15,066 nucleotides of DNA from positions 1 through 15,066 of the forward strand of contig JAGGYX010000180.1 in the NCBI GenBank assembly GCA_021162305.1, written 5' to 3'. Positions within the stretch are counted from its first letter, which is position 1; every line of letters starts with the position of its first letter. This DNA is from Thermoplasmata archaeon. Lineage in GTDB: Archaea > Thermoplasmatota > E2 > UBA202 > JdFR-43. The notes below the pieces were generated by a model. The model was not told the DNA's origin. It saw only the letters and a program-made list of their open reading frames with translations, and searched no databases. Below are positions 4,781-12,683 of the stretch, in pieces. The position numbers were made by a program, and so were the translations under genes.

Positions 4781-6106
4781 ATGAAAGTTCTTGTAATAGG
4801 GGGAGGAGCTCGAGAGCATGTTATCGCTTCGTCGCTTAAAAAAGGTGGGGCAAAAATTTTTTCTGTCATGAAAAATGCAAATCCCGGTATAAAAAAGCTA
4901 TCTGAAGATTTTCTCATTCATGATGAAAATGATGCTGAAAAAATTGCTGATTATGCTGCTCGAAAAGGAATAGAGCTTGCCATAATAGGACCAGAAGCTC
5001 CAGAACAGCATGGTGTGGGAAATGCTCTCATAAAAAAAGGAATAAAGGTCGCGTCCCCTACCAAAGAGGCAGCAGAAATAGAAACAAATAAGGAATTCAT
5101 GCGTCATTTAATGGAAAAATATGACATAAAGGGGAGTGTAAAAAGCAAAGCATTTGATAATGTGGAAATGGCAAAAGAATTCATAGAAATGCTTGGCGGG
5201 GATGTCGCAATAAAACCAATTGGCTTGACAGGAGGAAAAGGAGTCAGGGTAGCAGGAGACCATTTCAACGGTATTAATGAAGCTTTTGAATATGCAAAAG
5301 AAGTCATAGAAAAGGGAATAGGAGGGATGCATCGTGTCCTGATAGAAGAAAAAGTTGTTGGCGAGGAATTTACATTGCAGGCTTTTTGCGATGGCAAAGC
5401 AATATATCCAATGCCGGCAGTGCAAGACCACAAAAGATTGCTCCCCAATGATAAAGGACCAAATACAGGGGGTATGGGTTCATATTCACATAAATCTGGA
5501 ATACTTCCCTTTATGAATATGGATGACTATGAAATTGCTTCCAACATACTTCAAAAAATTGTCGATGCATTGCGAAAGGAAGGAAGAGAATATCGCGGCG
5601 TCATATATGGACAATTCATGTTGACAGCAGATGGACCAAAAGTTATAGAAATAAATGCGAGATTTGGCGATCCTGAGGCAATGAATGTATTGCCATTATT
5701 AAAAAACAATTTTGTTGAAATATGCGATGCCATGGCAACTGGCAACTTAACAAATAAATGTATTGATTTCGAGGCGAAAAGCACAGTATGCAAATATGTA
5801 GTGCCAAATGGCTATGGAATAAATCCAAAAGAAGGCATGGAAATAGAGGTTGATGAAGAATCAATAAAAGGCGAAAATGCTCTTTTATTTTATGCATCTG
5901 TGAATGAAAAAAACGGAAAAATATATACAACTCGCTCTCGAAGCCTTGCCATCGTTGGCATAGCAAACGAGATTGAGGATGCAGAAAAAATTTGCGAATC
6001 TGGTTTAAAACATGTAAAGGGCGATGTTTTTATAAGGCATGACATTGGCAAAAAAGAGCTTATAGAGAAGAGAATAAAGCATATGAAAATGCTGAGAGGA
6101 GAATGA
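4781..6106 (+). CDS. purD: Phosphoribosylamine-glycine ligase (GAR synthetase)
   Basis: This ATP-grasp enzyme joins glycine to phosphoribosylamine, the second step of de novo purine synthesis, in the cytoplasm. Diagnostic motifs: N-terminal GGGAREH (7-13), GPEAPEQHGVGNAL (70-83), the ATP-binding KPIGLTGGKGV (145-155), PAVQDHKRL (212-220), GPNTGGMGSYS (226-236) and the metal/ATP site EINARFGDPEA (290-300). At 441 residues it is complete. Upstream is an AT-rich stretch (about 4750-4760) that could hold a weak TATA box; there is no ribosome binding site, so it may be leaderless. Its stop overlaps the next gene's start as ATGA, so purD and the GPN GTPase form an operon. No other purine genes are nearby. 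Confidence 0.97.
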   Translation: MKVLVIGGGAREHVIASSLKKGGAKIFSVMKNANPGIKKLSEDFLIHDENDAEKIADYAARKGIELAIIGPEAPEQHGVGNALIKKGIKVASPTKEAAEIETNKEFMRHLMEKYDIKGSVKSKAFDNVEMAKEFIEMLGGDVAIKPIGLTGGKGVRVAGDHFNGINEAFEYAKEVIEKGIGGMHRVLIEEKVVGEEFTLQAFCDGKAIYPMPAVQDHKRLLPNDKGPNTGGMGSYSHKSGILPFMNMDDYEIASNILQKIVDALRKEGREYRGVIYGQFMLTADGPKVIEINARFGDPEAMNVLPLLKNNFVEICDAMATGNLTNKCIDFEAKSTVCKYVVPNGYGINPKEGMEIEVDEESIKGENALLFYASVNEKNGKIYTTRSRSLAIVGIANEIEDAEKICESGLKHVKGDVFIRHDIGKKELIEKRIKHMKMLRGE

Positions 6107-6867
6107 TAAATATATTCGTCGTAGGCACGGCGGGCTCAGGAAAGACGACGCTTGCACATACATTCAATGAGTGGTGTCATCGCATGAGTTATGATTCCAT
6201 TGTAGTGAATCTTGATCCGGGCGTTGTAAAGCTCCCTTACTCCCCAGAAATAGATGTGAGAGAATGGATTTCTCTGGAAGAAATAATGAAAGAATATAAC
6301 CTTGGACCAAATGGGGCGCAGATTCTGGCGGCGGACATGATTGCAATTGATTTAAAAAATCTTGAAGAGAGAATCGATGAATATAAAGCAGATTATATTA
6401 TATTCGATACTCCTGGACAGCTTGAATTATTTGTATTTAGGAGCGTTGGCAAAGTTGTTATAGAAGGACTTGGTAAAAAAAATTCAATAACTCTATTTCT
6501 TATTGACCCATCACTTTCAACAACTCCAACAAATTTTGTTTCCCAATTGATGCTCTCTGCCATAACACAGTTTCGTTTGGATGTGCCAATAATAAATGTC
6601 CTCACAAAAATAGATATGGTTGATAAGGAAGCTCTGGAAATGATAATGGAATGGGGGAAAAATCCAGATAAATTACATAATGATTTGCTGGTCAAAAATC
6701 CTTCATTATATTATCAACTCAGCGAAGGAATGATAGGCGTTATAAAAGAGTTGCAGGCTCATACCTCGCTTGTGGCAACCTCATCTGAGACATGGGAAGG
6801 AATGGAAGATTTGTATACGGGAATACAACAAATATTTTATGGGGGAGAAGATTTGGAAAAGAAATAG
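6103..6867 (+). CDS. GPN-loop GTPase
   Basis: The 254-residue protein belongs to the GPN/XAB1 family of dimeric GTPases of archaea and eukaryotes. Eukaryotic members help assemble and import RNA polymerase II; the archaeal role is less clear. Visible motifs: P-loop GTAGSGKT (8-15), the defining Gly-Pro-Asn insertion LGPNGA (67-72), the G3-like DTPGQLELF (102-110) and the G4 TKID (168-171). It starts in ATGA overlap with purD and has a GAGGAG ribosome binding site just upstream, so it is translated as the second gene of that operon. Its stop ends exactly where the convergent coiled-coil gene's stop begins, with no spacer. Confidence 0.95.
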   Translation: MINIFVVGTAGSGKTTLAHTFNEWCHRMSYDSIVVNLDPGVVKLPYSPEIDVREWISLEEIMKEYNLGPNGAQILAADMIAIDLKNLEERIDEYKADYIIFDTPGQLELFVFRSVGKVVIEGLGKKNSITLFLIDPSLSTTPTNFVSQLMLSAITQFRLDVPIINVLTKIDMVDKEALEMIMEWGKNPDKLHNDLLVKNPSLYYQLSEGMIGVIKELQAHTSLVATSSETWEGMEDLYTGIQQIFYGGEDLEKK

Positions 6868-7704
6868 TTATTCTGGCAATTTAAGGCTGCTGAAAGCTTT
6901 TGATGCCATCTCAATGAATTCCTTGTTATTTTTATACCAGTCCTCCCATTTTTGCAACTTTTCTTTTGTTTTTTCCAACTCTTCTTTTGTCTCCTCATAG
7001 AGCTTATATAATTTTGCAAGCCTTTCCTGTTCCTTTCTATACAATGATTCCATTTCCTCGAATCTTTCTTTATATTTCTCATACGCTTTATATGGCTCAA
7101 GCTCTTTTACCTTTTCCTGCAGCTCTTCAGCCTGCTTTTTATATGGAATATATTGTTTCAACTCCTCTACTTCTTTTTCTAAAGCCGTCCTTCTTTCTTT
7201 TTCTCTGGCAAGTTCCATTTTTACATTGCTCAATTCCTTGCTTTTCTCATCAAGCTCGCTTTTCACTTTCTGAAAAACATTCAAATCCTCCTTCAATTCC
7301 TCCATAGCCTCAATATCTTTCATGAGCTTCTCTATCTTTTCCTCTCTTGCCCTTATTTCTTCTTCAAGTTCTTCCATTCTTCGCCTCTCTTCCATGAGCT
7401 CATCTTCCTGTTTTTTATATGCATCCCACAGCTTTTCAAGCCTTGTCTGCTCCTTCTCAAGCTCGTTTTTATATCGCTCGCCCTCCGCCAGCGCCGCCAT
7501 GGCTCGGTCTTCCGCTTCTTCAAGGCGTCTTTTCATAGAATCCATCATTTCCTCGAATCTTTCAATCTGTTCTCTTGACAGGAGTTTGCGAAGTTTTTCC
7601 GGAGCTTCTTTTTCTTTATATGAGCCCCTTACAATTGAATCTATTTCTTCCAGTATCTTGTCAAAATTTTCTTTCAACTCTTCAACACCAAACATTTCTT
7701 CCAT
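6868..7704 (-). CDS. Long coiled-coil protein, function unknown
   Basis: After a short start (MEEMFGVEELKENFDKILEE), nearly the whole 278-residue protein is Glu/Lys/Arg/Leu-rich with heptad spacing, predicting a continuous coiled coil to about residue 245. Toward the end are a segment with repeated KLYKLYEE/KWEDWYKNNKEF aromatic residues and a closing SKAFSSLKLPE. There is no signal peptide or membrane helix, so it is likely cytoplasmic. It could be a structural, SMC-adaptor or chaperone-like protein; no family can be named from composition alone. An in-frame GTG at 7731 would add nine residues. I prefer the ATG at 7704 because a TTTAAATA box lies about 31 bases before it, which would place transcription start close to this ATG and after the GTG. 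Confidence 0.78.
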   Translation of the reverse strand: MEEMFGVEELKENFDKILEEIDSIVRGSYKEKEAPEKLRKLLSREQIERFEEMMDSMKRRLEEAEDRAMAALAEGERYKNELEKEQTRLEKLWDAYKKQEDELMEERRRMEELEEEIRAREEKIEKLMKDIEAMEELKEDLNVFQKVKSELDEKSKELSNVKMELAREKERRTALEKEVEELKQYIPYKKQAEELQEKVKELEPYKAYEKYKERFEEMESLYRKEQERLAKLYKLYEETKEELEKTKEKLQKWEDWYKNNKEFIEMASKAFSSLKLPE

Positions 7705-7731
7705 GTCAATCAAAAGAAAAGATTTTATCAC

Positions 7732-7739
7732 TATTTAAA
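7732..7739 (-). promoter_or_regulatory. TATA-like box for the coiled-coil gene
   Basis: The minus strand reads TTTAAATA, centred about 31 bases before the ATG at 7704. The implied transcript would have at most a leader of a few bases. Confidence 0.4.
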
Positions 7740-7786
7740 ACTTGCTTATATCTCTTCCAACATATTCAAAGCTTTCATCTTTGCTT

Positions 7787-8662
7787 TCATCTTTTTAAAG
7801 CAATTCCAATTATGTCTTTAATGCTATTATATCCATTTTCATCCAGCCATTTTTGCATGTCGCGCAAAATTTTCTGGAAAATTTCTTTTCCTTCATAATA
7901 TATGCCTGTGCCTATTTGCACCGCCACAGCGCCAGCCATCATATATTCTATTGCATCCTCTGCACTTGTTATGCCGCCCACACCTATTATAGGTAAATCA
8001 TACTCCGAAGCAAGCTCATATACGCATCGCACACCAATTGGTTTTATTGCCATGCCAGAATAACCACCTATTTTGTTTGCCAGAACTGGCATTCTGGCGT
8101 CGATATCAATAGCCATTGCCCTTACTGTATTTATCGCCACAATCGCATCTGCTTTTGCATCTATAGCTTGCAATGCTCTTTCCATCAAATTTTCCATTCC
8201 AAGTTTTACAAAAGTTGGCTTGCCAGATTTTTTCACTTCTTCAACAGCTTCTTTTATTTCATCAGTTGGATATTCTGCTCCAAGTTTTTTGGCGTGGGGA
8301 CAACTCATATTCATTTCAATAGCCTTAACATATGGAGTCATTTTTCTTGCAACATATCCAAATTCCTCGCCATTCTCTCCAAATATGCTTCCTATTAAAA
8401 CATCAACCTTTATTCCATCTATTTCCTTTATATACTCATCAATGCCGGGATTTGCAAGTCCGATGGCATTGAGCAAGCCATAAGGCAATTCATATATGCT
8501 CGGGTTTTTATATCCTTTTCTTTCCTCTCTCCCAACAGATTTTGTAACAATTGCTCCTACATGAGAAAAGCTTTCCATGCTTTCCCGGGTTAAATCAAGA
8601 ATGCCAGAAGCAAGCATGAGTGGATTTTTCATTTTTATTTTTGCAACTTCTATTTCAAGCAT
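7787..8662 (-). CDS. pyrD: Dihydroorotate dehydrogenase, class 1B-type catalytic subunit
   Basis: This FMN enzyme oxidises dihydroorotate to orotate in pyrimidine synthesis. Seen motifs: NPLMLASGI (13-21), TKSVGREER (40-48), LLNAIGLANPG (63-73), MNMSCPHAK (117-125) with the catalytic Cys121, INTVRAMAID (177-186), KIGGYSGMAIKPI (197-209), GVGGITSAEDA (227-237) and AVQIGTG (247-253). A Cys base with the CPH motif indicates class 1B, whose members normally pair with an Fe-S/FAD subunit, PyrK. No pyrK is found here, so the partner must be encoded elsewhere or electrons leave by another route. The 291-residue length is slightly below the usual 300. The ATG is about 24 bases after a TATA box without a ribosome binding site, so it is probably leaderless. 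It is divergent from nop5, with only 32 bases between the start codons. Confidence 0.95.
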   Translation of the reverse strand: MLEIEVAKIKMKNPLMLASGILDLTRESMESFSHVGAIVTKSVGREERKGYKNPSIYELPYGLLNAIGLANPGIDEYIKEIDGIKVDVLIGSIFGENGEEFGYVARKMTPYVKAIEMNMSCPHAKKLGAEYPTDEIKEAVEEVKKSGKPTFVKLGMENLMERALQAIDAKADAIVAINTVRAMAIDIDARMPVLANKIGGYSGMAIKPIGVRCVYELASEYDLPIIGVGGITSAEDAIEYMMAGAVAVQIGTGIYYEGKEIFQKILRDMQKWLDENGYNSIKDIIGIALKR

Positions 8663-8664
8663 AA

Positions 8665-8672
8665 TTTTAAAA
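8665..8672 (+). promoter_or_regulatory. TATA box for nop5
   Basis: TTTTAAAA is centred about 26 bases upstream of the ATG at 8695. It lies within 3 bases of the divergent pyrD start codon, so the two promoters overlap head to head. Confidence 0.5.
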
Positions 8673-8681
8673 TGCAGTTTA

Positions 8682-8689
8682 TATTTAAA
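8682..8689 (-). promoter_or_regulatory. TATA box for pyrD
   Basis: The minus strand reads TTTAAATA, centred about 24 bases before the pyrD ATG at 8662. Because it sits in the would-be start region of nop5, polymerases on the two promoters should exclude one another. Confidence 0.5.
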
Positions 8690-8694
8690 TTATC

Positions 8695-9645
8695 ATGTAT
8701 TTGAAAACGAGATGGTTTGGGGTCTTTTTATACGATGATGAAAAAATAATAGAAGCAAAACTTTTTCCCAAAGATGCAGATGAAATTTTTTTACGCTTGT
8801 ATAAAATTCAGAATGGCGAGCTGCTTGATGAAGAAAAAGAATTCAAAAAATATGAGCCAGTTGTGGACGAAAAAAGGTTACGCCAAATTGGAAAAATAGG
8901 AAAAGTAAAGGATATTGAATTGAAAGCCGTCGATTATGGATATTCTCTTGCCCTCCTCAAAGATGCTTGCATAAAATTGGCAGAGAAAAAAATAAAGGAA
9001 AAGGAGGAAAAAAGAGAAAATAGAATAAGCCAGGCAATAAATGCTCTGGATGAAATAATAAAAATTGAAAATATAGTGGGCGAGAGGTTGTCAGACTGGT
9101 ATGGATTTTTTGGAGAATATGAAAGCGAGAGAGATGTTTTAAATTTGAAAATCAATGGCGAGGAAATTGACAGAATGGAGGAGGAAACAATAAAAAAACT
9201 TGCTGAAATTTTAAGCAACCTTAGAGAAGCGAGAAAAAAACTTGAAAAATATATTGAAAAAGCAATGGAGGAAATTGCCCCAAATGTTACAGGCGTCGTA
9301 GGATATAAAATTGCAGCCCGCCTCCTGATGGCGGCTGGCAGCATAGAGAGGCTTGCAAGCATGCCAGCAGGCACAATACAATTGCTTGGAGCTGAAAAAG
9401 CTTTATTCAGGCATCTGAAAGATGGAAGCAAGCCGCCAAAGCATGGATATATTTTCATGCACGAGCTTGTAAGAAAGGCTCCAAAAGGTAAGCGTGGTAA
9501 GATTGCTCGACTTCTTGCAACAAAAATTTCAATAGCTGCCAAAGCAGATGCATTTACTCATAACAATATTGTAGATACTCTCGTTAAGGAGGTAGAAAAA
9601 AGATATGATGAAATAATGCGGGAAAAGGAGAAAAAATATATATAG
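8695..9645 (+). CDS. C/D-box sRNP core protein Nop5 (archaeal Nop56/58)
   Basis: Nop5 bridges fibrillarin and L7Ae on C/D-box guide RNAs that direct 2'-O-methylation of rRNA and tRNA. The 316-residue protein has the expected order: an N-terminal fibrillarin-binding domain (about 1-110), a charged coiled-coil region (about 110-195) and the C-terminal Nop domain. That domain includes APNVTGVVGYKIAARLLMAA (195-214), MPAGTIQLLGAEKALFRHL (223-241), PPKHGYIF (247-254) and the RNA-contacting GKRGKIARLLATK (265-277). It ends in a basic tail, EKEKKYI. In many archaea the fibrillarin gene follows directly; here a winged-helix gene follows instead. It is probably leaderless. Confidence 0.95.
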   Translation: MYLKTRWFGVFLYDDEKIIEAKLFPKDADEIFLRLYKIQNGELLDEEKEFKKYEPVVDEKRLRQIGKIGKVKDIELKAVDYGYSLALLKDACIKLAEKKIKEKEEKRENRISQAINALDEIIKIENIVGERLSDWYGFFGEYESERDVLNLKINGEEIDRMEEETIKKLAEILSNLREARKKLEKYIEKAMEEIAPNVTGVVGYKIAARLLMAAGSIERLASMPAGTIQLLGAEKALFRHLKDGSKPPKHGYIFMHELVRKAPKGKRGKIARLLATKISIAAKADAFTHNNIVDTLVKEVEKRYDEIMREKEKKYI

Positions 9646-9662
9646 CGTCATATTTGGTAGCA

Positions 9663-9887
9663 ATGGAAAATGAAGAAATTGAAGATATACTCCTCAGCCT
9701 TTTAATATATAGAGTAGATAATGGAGATGCATGGATAAATTGCAGCCATCTGAAAATGCGTGTTCCATGCGAAAATTTTGATGATGCTTTAAAAAAATTG
9801 AAAGAGGATGGCTATATTGAATTTAAAGATGATGAGCATTTGAGAATAACAAAAAAGGGCATTGATTATATTGTATCCAGAGTGTAA
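9663..9887 (+). CDS. Small winged-helix DNA-binding protein
   Basis: The 74-residue protein begins MENEEIEDILLSLLIYRVDN and continues through a helix-turn-helix-like part (residues 21-50, with CSHLKMRV and FDDALKKLKEDGYIEF). It then has a wing, DDEHLRITKKGIDYIVSRV. This arrangement (helices, then a beta-hairpin with LRIT-KG) is typical of archaeal winged-helix domains, either free regulators or RNA/DNA-binding modules. It starts 17 bases after the Nop5 stop and is likely co-transcribed. An in-frame TTG at 9654 would add three residues; the ATG is more plausible. Target unknown. It could be a transcription factor or an accessory of RNA processing. Confidence 0.75.
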   Translation: MENEEIEDILLSLLIYRVDNGDAWINCSHLKMRVPCENFDDALKKLKEDGYIEFKDDEHLRITKKGIDYIVSRV

Positions 9888-9888
9888 A

Positions 9889-9898
9889 TTTTATTTTT
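9889..9898 (+). terminator. T-rich stretch, likely terminator of the nop5 operon
   Basis: TTTTATTTTT-type sequence follows within a couple of bases of the winged-helix gene's stop. Archaeal transcription commonly ends at such T-runs without a hairpin. The convergent transglutaminase-like gene's stop overlaps this run. Confidence 0.4.
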
Positions 9899-12599
9899 AG
9901 TTCACTACCATTTCATATTCTTTTGACATGGCAACATTTCCTGCTGTATCAACTGCCTTTATTCTGAATTTATATGTTCCTTTTTCCATCTGGGCAAGTT
10001 CTATTCCATATCTTGGTGTGTTGCTCTTGTTCTTCAATTCATCTTCATCATGGCGAGGTTGCATGGGATGAGATGCATATTCAAACATTTTTCTTTCCCT
10101 GCCATTTATTATGATGCTTACATTGCTTATATTATAAAATGTTTTGTTCACAAATGCATATACAAAAATGTCGCTCTCATTGCTGGGATTCAACGGCGTA
10201 TAATAAACTTTGCCTATTGCTGGCTTTTCATCATTGCCCAATATGGTAAATGATACGCTTTTATTTGCAGAATTGTTTGAGGCATCGATAGCAATTATTT
10301 TGATGACATAATCACCTGGTTGCAAAGAGATATTCAAATCAAATTTGTTTTGCAGGCTTATTTCCATCCCACCTACAAAAGCTTTTGCTTCCTTTATTCC
10401 ATCGTTATCTTCTATAACGCCTTTCAAATGCAAAATTTTTCCAGCTTTTTCATGTGGAGATATCTCTATCTCAGGAGGAGAAATATCGTAGCAATATATC
10501 TCATATTCTTTTTCAAAGTCGCTACATCTTGCATATATAATATGCTTTCCAATGCTTGCATTCCATTCTATTGTGAAATTTCCTTCAACATTCCATGTTT
10601 TGCCATCTATTCTGATAATTCCTTCTCCTGTGGAAATTCCTTTTATCTCAACCATTCCTTTATCAACAATTCCAAAATCTGGCATTTTTATATGAATAAA
10701 ATCTCCTTCCCCTTCTATTTTAAGTCTGAAATTCAAAACTATATCGCTCCTCTTTGCATCATTTTTGAATACAATATAGCAGTCCGTTGCATTAAATTCA
10801 ATGCTTCCGTTTTTTGCATATGAATATACCATGGCATTGAATGGCATTCCCGCTTTGTATTTCCTAAAGTTTTCCTCATCAACCACAAATAACTTTATTT
10901 TTGAACTTACTGGATTCATTCCCTTTTTCCAGTCCCATGGATTGCGTTGCAATTGATATGCTTTTGTATTGAAAGCAAGGCTGAATTCATGTTTTCCTTT
11001 CTTGCTTTCCAGATTTGGTTCTCTCGCCCTTTCATGCATATCAGGCAGAATGAAATGTATGTGCATGTGGCGGGTTTCATTTGGAAACATCGTTACATAA
11101 TAATGCAGGGCATTACTTTTTCCGATGCTAAACGGACCGTAATAAAGAATATCATCCTTGTTTACTAAAAATAGATAAGAGTGACCCAAACCCAGATTGA
11201 ATTTACACTTTCCATCCATATCCGTATAATTCCATATACTTGGCCATATCCATGGTATCAAGCCTGGAACACGCTCCTTATAAAACTTCCATATCCTCGA
11301 GTATTTCTCCTGCCATCTCTCCCTAAATTTTTCCGGCATGAGCTGCCATATTCTTCCAATTGTTTTTCCCCACATCTTGTCCTTAAAATTATTTGCCTTC
11401 CAGCTTCCAAAAACAACAACGCGGGCGCCGTCAACTGGCTTCCCCATGGCATCAACAACGCTCACCTCAACAATTCCCCTGTCCTCTTTTCTCATATACT
11501 TTGGAGTAACGTCATATATGCTGCTGTCTCCACGCCATGCAAATAAAGCTGAAATAATTTTTCCCCACCTGTAGCGATACTCACTATAATTGGCGACGCA
11601 GCCTCCGCCATCCGCCCACCAGTTGTCGCATTCGTGCCAGCCGCCCGCCCAGAACTCACGCCATACATGGTCTTCCCCCAAATCGCATATGCCAACACTT
11701 GGAATTAAAGCTGCTCTTTGAGCTGCAACGGCAATCTGCTGTAATTCGCCGCAATAACCGTTGTGCTCATGGGCTATAACATTAGGCTGTCCCGGGCGAT
11801 CGCCAGTGGCAAGCTGATTTACCGTTTTCCCAATCCAATAGCTTAATGCTTCTATGGCTGTGGGATGATTCTCCATGCTCCATTTCCATGTTCTGTGAGC
11901 GGGAGGATAATATGTTTTGTTATCCCATAGCCATTCTATTCCATTCAATTTTTCCATTAGCAGTGGATAATCAATGTCATTATGGTAAAAGAGATACTCT
12001 CTCCAGAATTTTCCATAAACATATTCTGCATCTTCAAAAGTAATACGAGGATGAACAACATACCAGTAATATATGCTCATAGGACAAACAATATGCTTTT
12101 CTTTTCCATTGTCAAGCATTGTATATTCAATGGTTGTTGAACCATTATCAAGCTCTATCAGCCTCGCATATTGAATATGCTTGGCGTTTTGATATATAAA
12201 GCGAGCATTATCATACAACAGCTTCGGAGGAGGCATTGCATTTACAGGGCAGGTGGCGATGCTGAAAGCAATCTCATCAACATATTTGCGAGGAGAATTT
12301 AATATGAGGTGAGCATAGCTTTCATTTATAAATTCAAATTGTCTCGCCAGTCTTAACCGAATCCATGGTGGAGTTCTTGCTATAGCTTTTTTCTCCAAGC
12401 TCGTTAAATTGAATTGTTGTTCTTTAAATTCCAAGCCATGACTACTGTTGAAATGAATGTAAAAATCATCTCCAGCTTTTATATAAATGCTCTTTTCCCC
12501 ATACCATATCAATTGCTTTCCTTTATTCCCATTATTTATAAAGCCTGCAGCAGGCAAAAGAAAAAGAATTGCCATACCGAATGCAATTATTTTATTCAT
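9897..12599 (-). CDS. Large secreted transglutaminase-like protein with C-terminal Ig-like domains
   Basis: A signal peptide (MNKIIAFGMAILFLLPAAGF) starts this 900-residue protein, so it is exported. Residues about 270-345 form a transglutaminase-like papain-fold core: HNGYCGELQQIAVAAQRAA with Cys283, GEDHVWREFW with His311 and GWHECDNWWADGG with Asp325, a full Cys-His-Asp triad. Such domains act as proteases, amidases or cross-linkers. Next comes a carboxypeptidase-regulatory-like beta domain (VEVSVVDAMGKPVDGARVVV ... MDGKCKFNLGLGHSYLFLV) interrupted by a Trp-rich segment at 400-456. The last 250 residues include Ig/Big-like repeats, with motifs such as GDYVIKIIAIDASNNSANKS and GTYKFRIKAVDTAGNVAMS. 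Many N-x-S/T sequons suggest surface glycosylation. No C-terminal membrane anchor is present. A TTTATTTA box (12619-12626) is about 24 bases before the ATG. Substrate unknown. Confidence 0.9.
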   Translation of the reverse strand: MNKIIAFGMAILFLLPAAGFINNGNKGKQLIWYGEKSIYIKAGDDFYIHFNSSHGLEFKEQQFNLTSLEKKAIARTPPWIRLRLARQFEFINESYAHLILNSPRKYVDEIAFSIATCPVNAMPPPKLLYDNARFIYQNAKHIQYARLIELDNGSTTIEYTMLDNGKEKHIVCPMSIYYWYVVHPRITFEDAEYVYGKFWREYLFYHNDIDYPLLMEKLNGIEWLWDNKTYYPPAHRTWKWSMENHPTAIEALSYWIGKTVNQLATGDRPGQPNVIAHEHNGYCGELQQIAVAAQRAALIPSVGICDLGEDHVWREFWAGGWHECDNWWADGGGCVANYSEYRYRWGKIISALFAWRGDSSIYDVTPKYMRKEDRGIVEVSVVDAMGKPVDGARVVVFGSWKANNFKDKMWGKTIGRIWQLMPEKFRERWQEKYSRIWKFYKERVPGLIPWIWPSIWNYTDMDGKCKFNLGLGHSYLFLVNKDDILYYGPFSIGKSNALHYYVTMFPNETRHMHIHFILPDMHERAREPNLESKKGKHEFSLAFNTKAYQLQRNPWDWKKGMNPVSSKIKLFVVDEENFRKYKAGMPFNAMVYSYAKNGSIEFNATDCYIVFKNDAKRSDIVLNFRLKIEGEGDFIHIKMPDFGIVDKGMVEIKGISTGEGIIRIDGKTWNVEGNFTIEWNASIGKHIIYARCSDFEKEYEIYCYDISPPEIEISPHEKAGKILHLKGVIEDNDGIKEAKAFVGGMEISLQNKFDLNISLQPGDYVIKIIAIDASNNSANKSVSFTILGNDEKPAIGKVYYTPLNPSNESDIFVYAFVNKTFYNISNVSIIINGRERKMFEYASHPMQPRHDEDELKNKSNTPRYGIELAQMEKGTYKFRIKAVDTAGNVAMSKEYEMVVN

Positions 12600-12618
12600 A
12601 TTGTTATATGGAAAGTTG

Positions 12619-12626
12619 TAAATAAA
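12619..12626 (-). promoter_or_regulatory. TATA-like box for the transglutaminase-like gene
   Basis: The minus strand reads TTTATTTA, centred about 24 bases before the ATG at 12599, and no ribosome binding site precedes that ATG. This fits leaderless transcription. Confidence 0.4.
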
Positions 12627-12655
12627 TTTTTAAATGCTCTGTTTCATATGGTCTC

Positions 12656-12664
12656 ATTTAAAAA
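12656..12664 (+). promoter_or_regulatory. TATA-like box for the UPF0282 gene
   Basis: ATTTAAAAA is centred about 24 bases upstream of the GTG at 12684. The spacing supports the GTG as the start, rather than the in-frame ATG at 12714. Confidence 0.45.
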
Positions 12665-12683
12665 TGTTTTTTGATTATAAAAT

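Noticed and set aside
7322..7738. Ser-rich plus-strand open frame
   Set aside because: It is the complement of the Glu-rich coiled-coil gene, which typically gives a Ser-rich false frame.
7746..7790. 14-codon frame overlapping the pyrD stop
   Set aside because: It is mostly the product of a 12-bp tandem duplication and has no ribosome binding site or recognisable motif.
8934..9542. Minus-strand open frame of 202 codons
   Set aside because: It is antisense to nop5, whose identity is certain; composition is a mirror of a Lys/Glu-rich gene.
10320..10823. Plus-strand open frame of 167 codons
   Set aside because: It is antisense to the transglutaminase-like gene, has no promoter or ribosome binding site and no recognisable domain.
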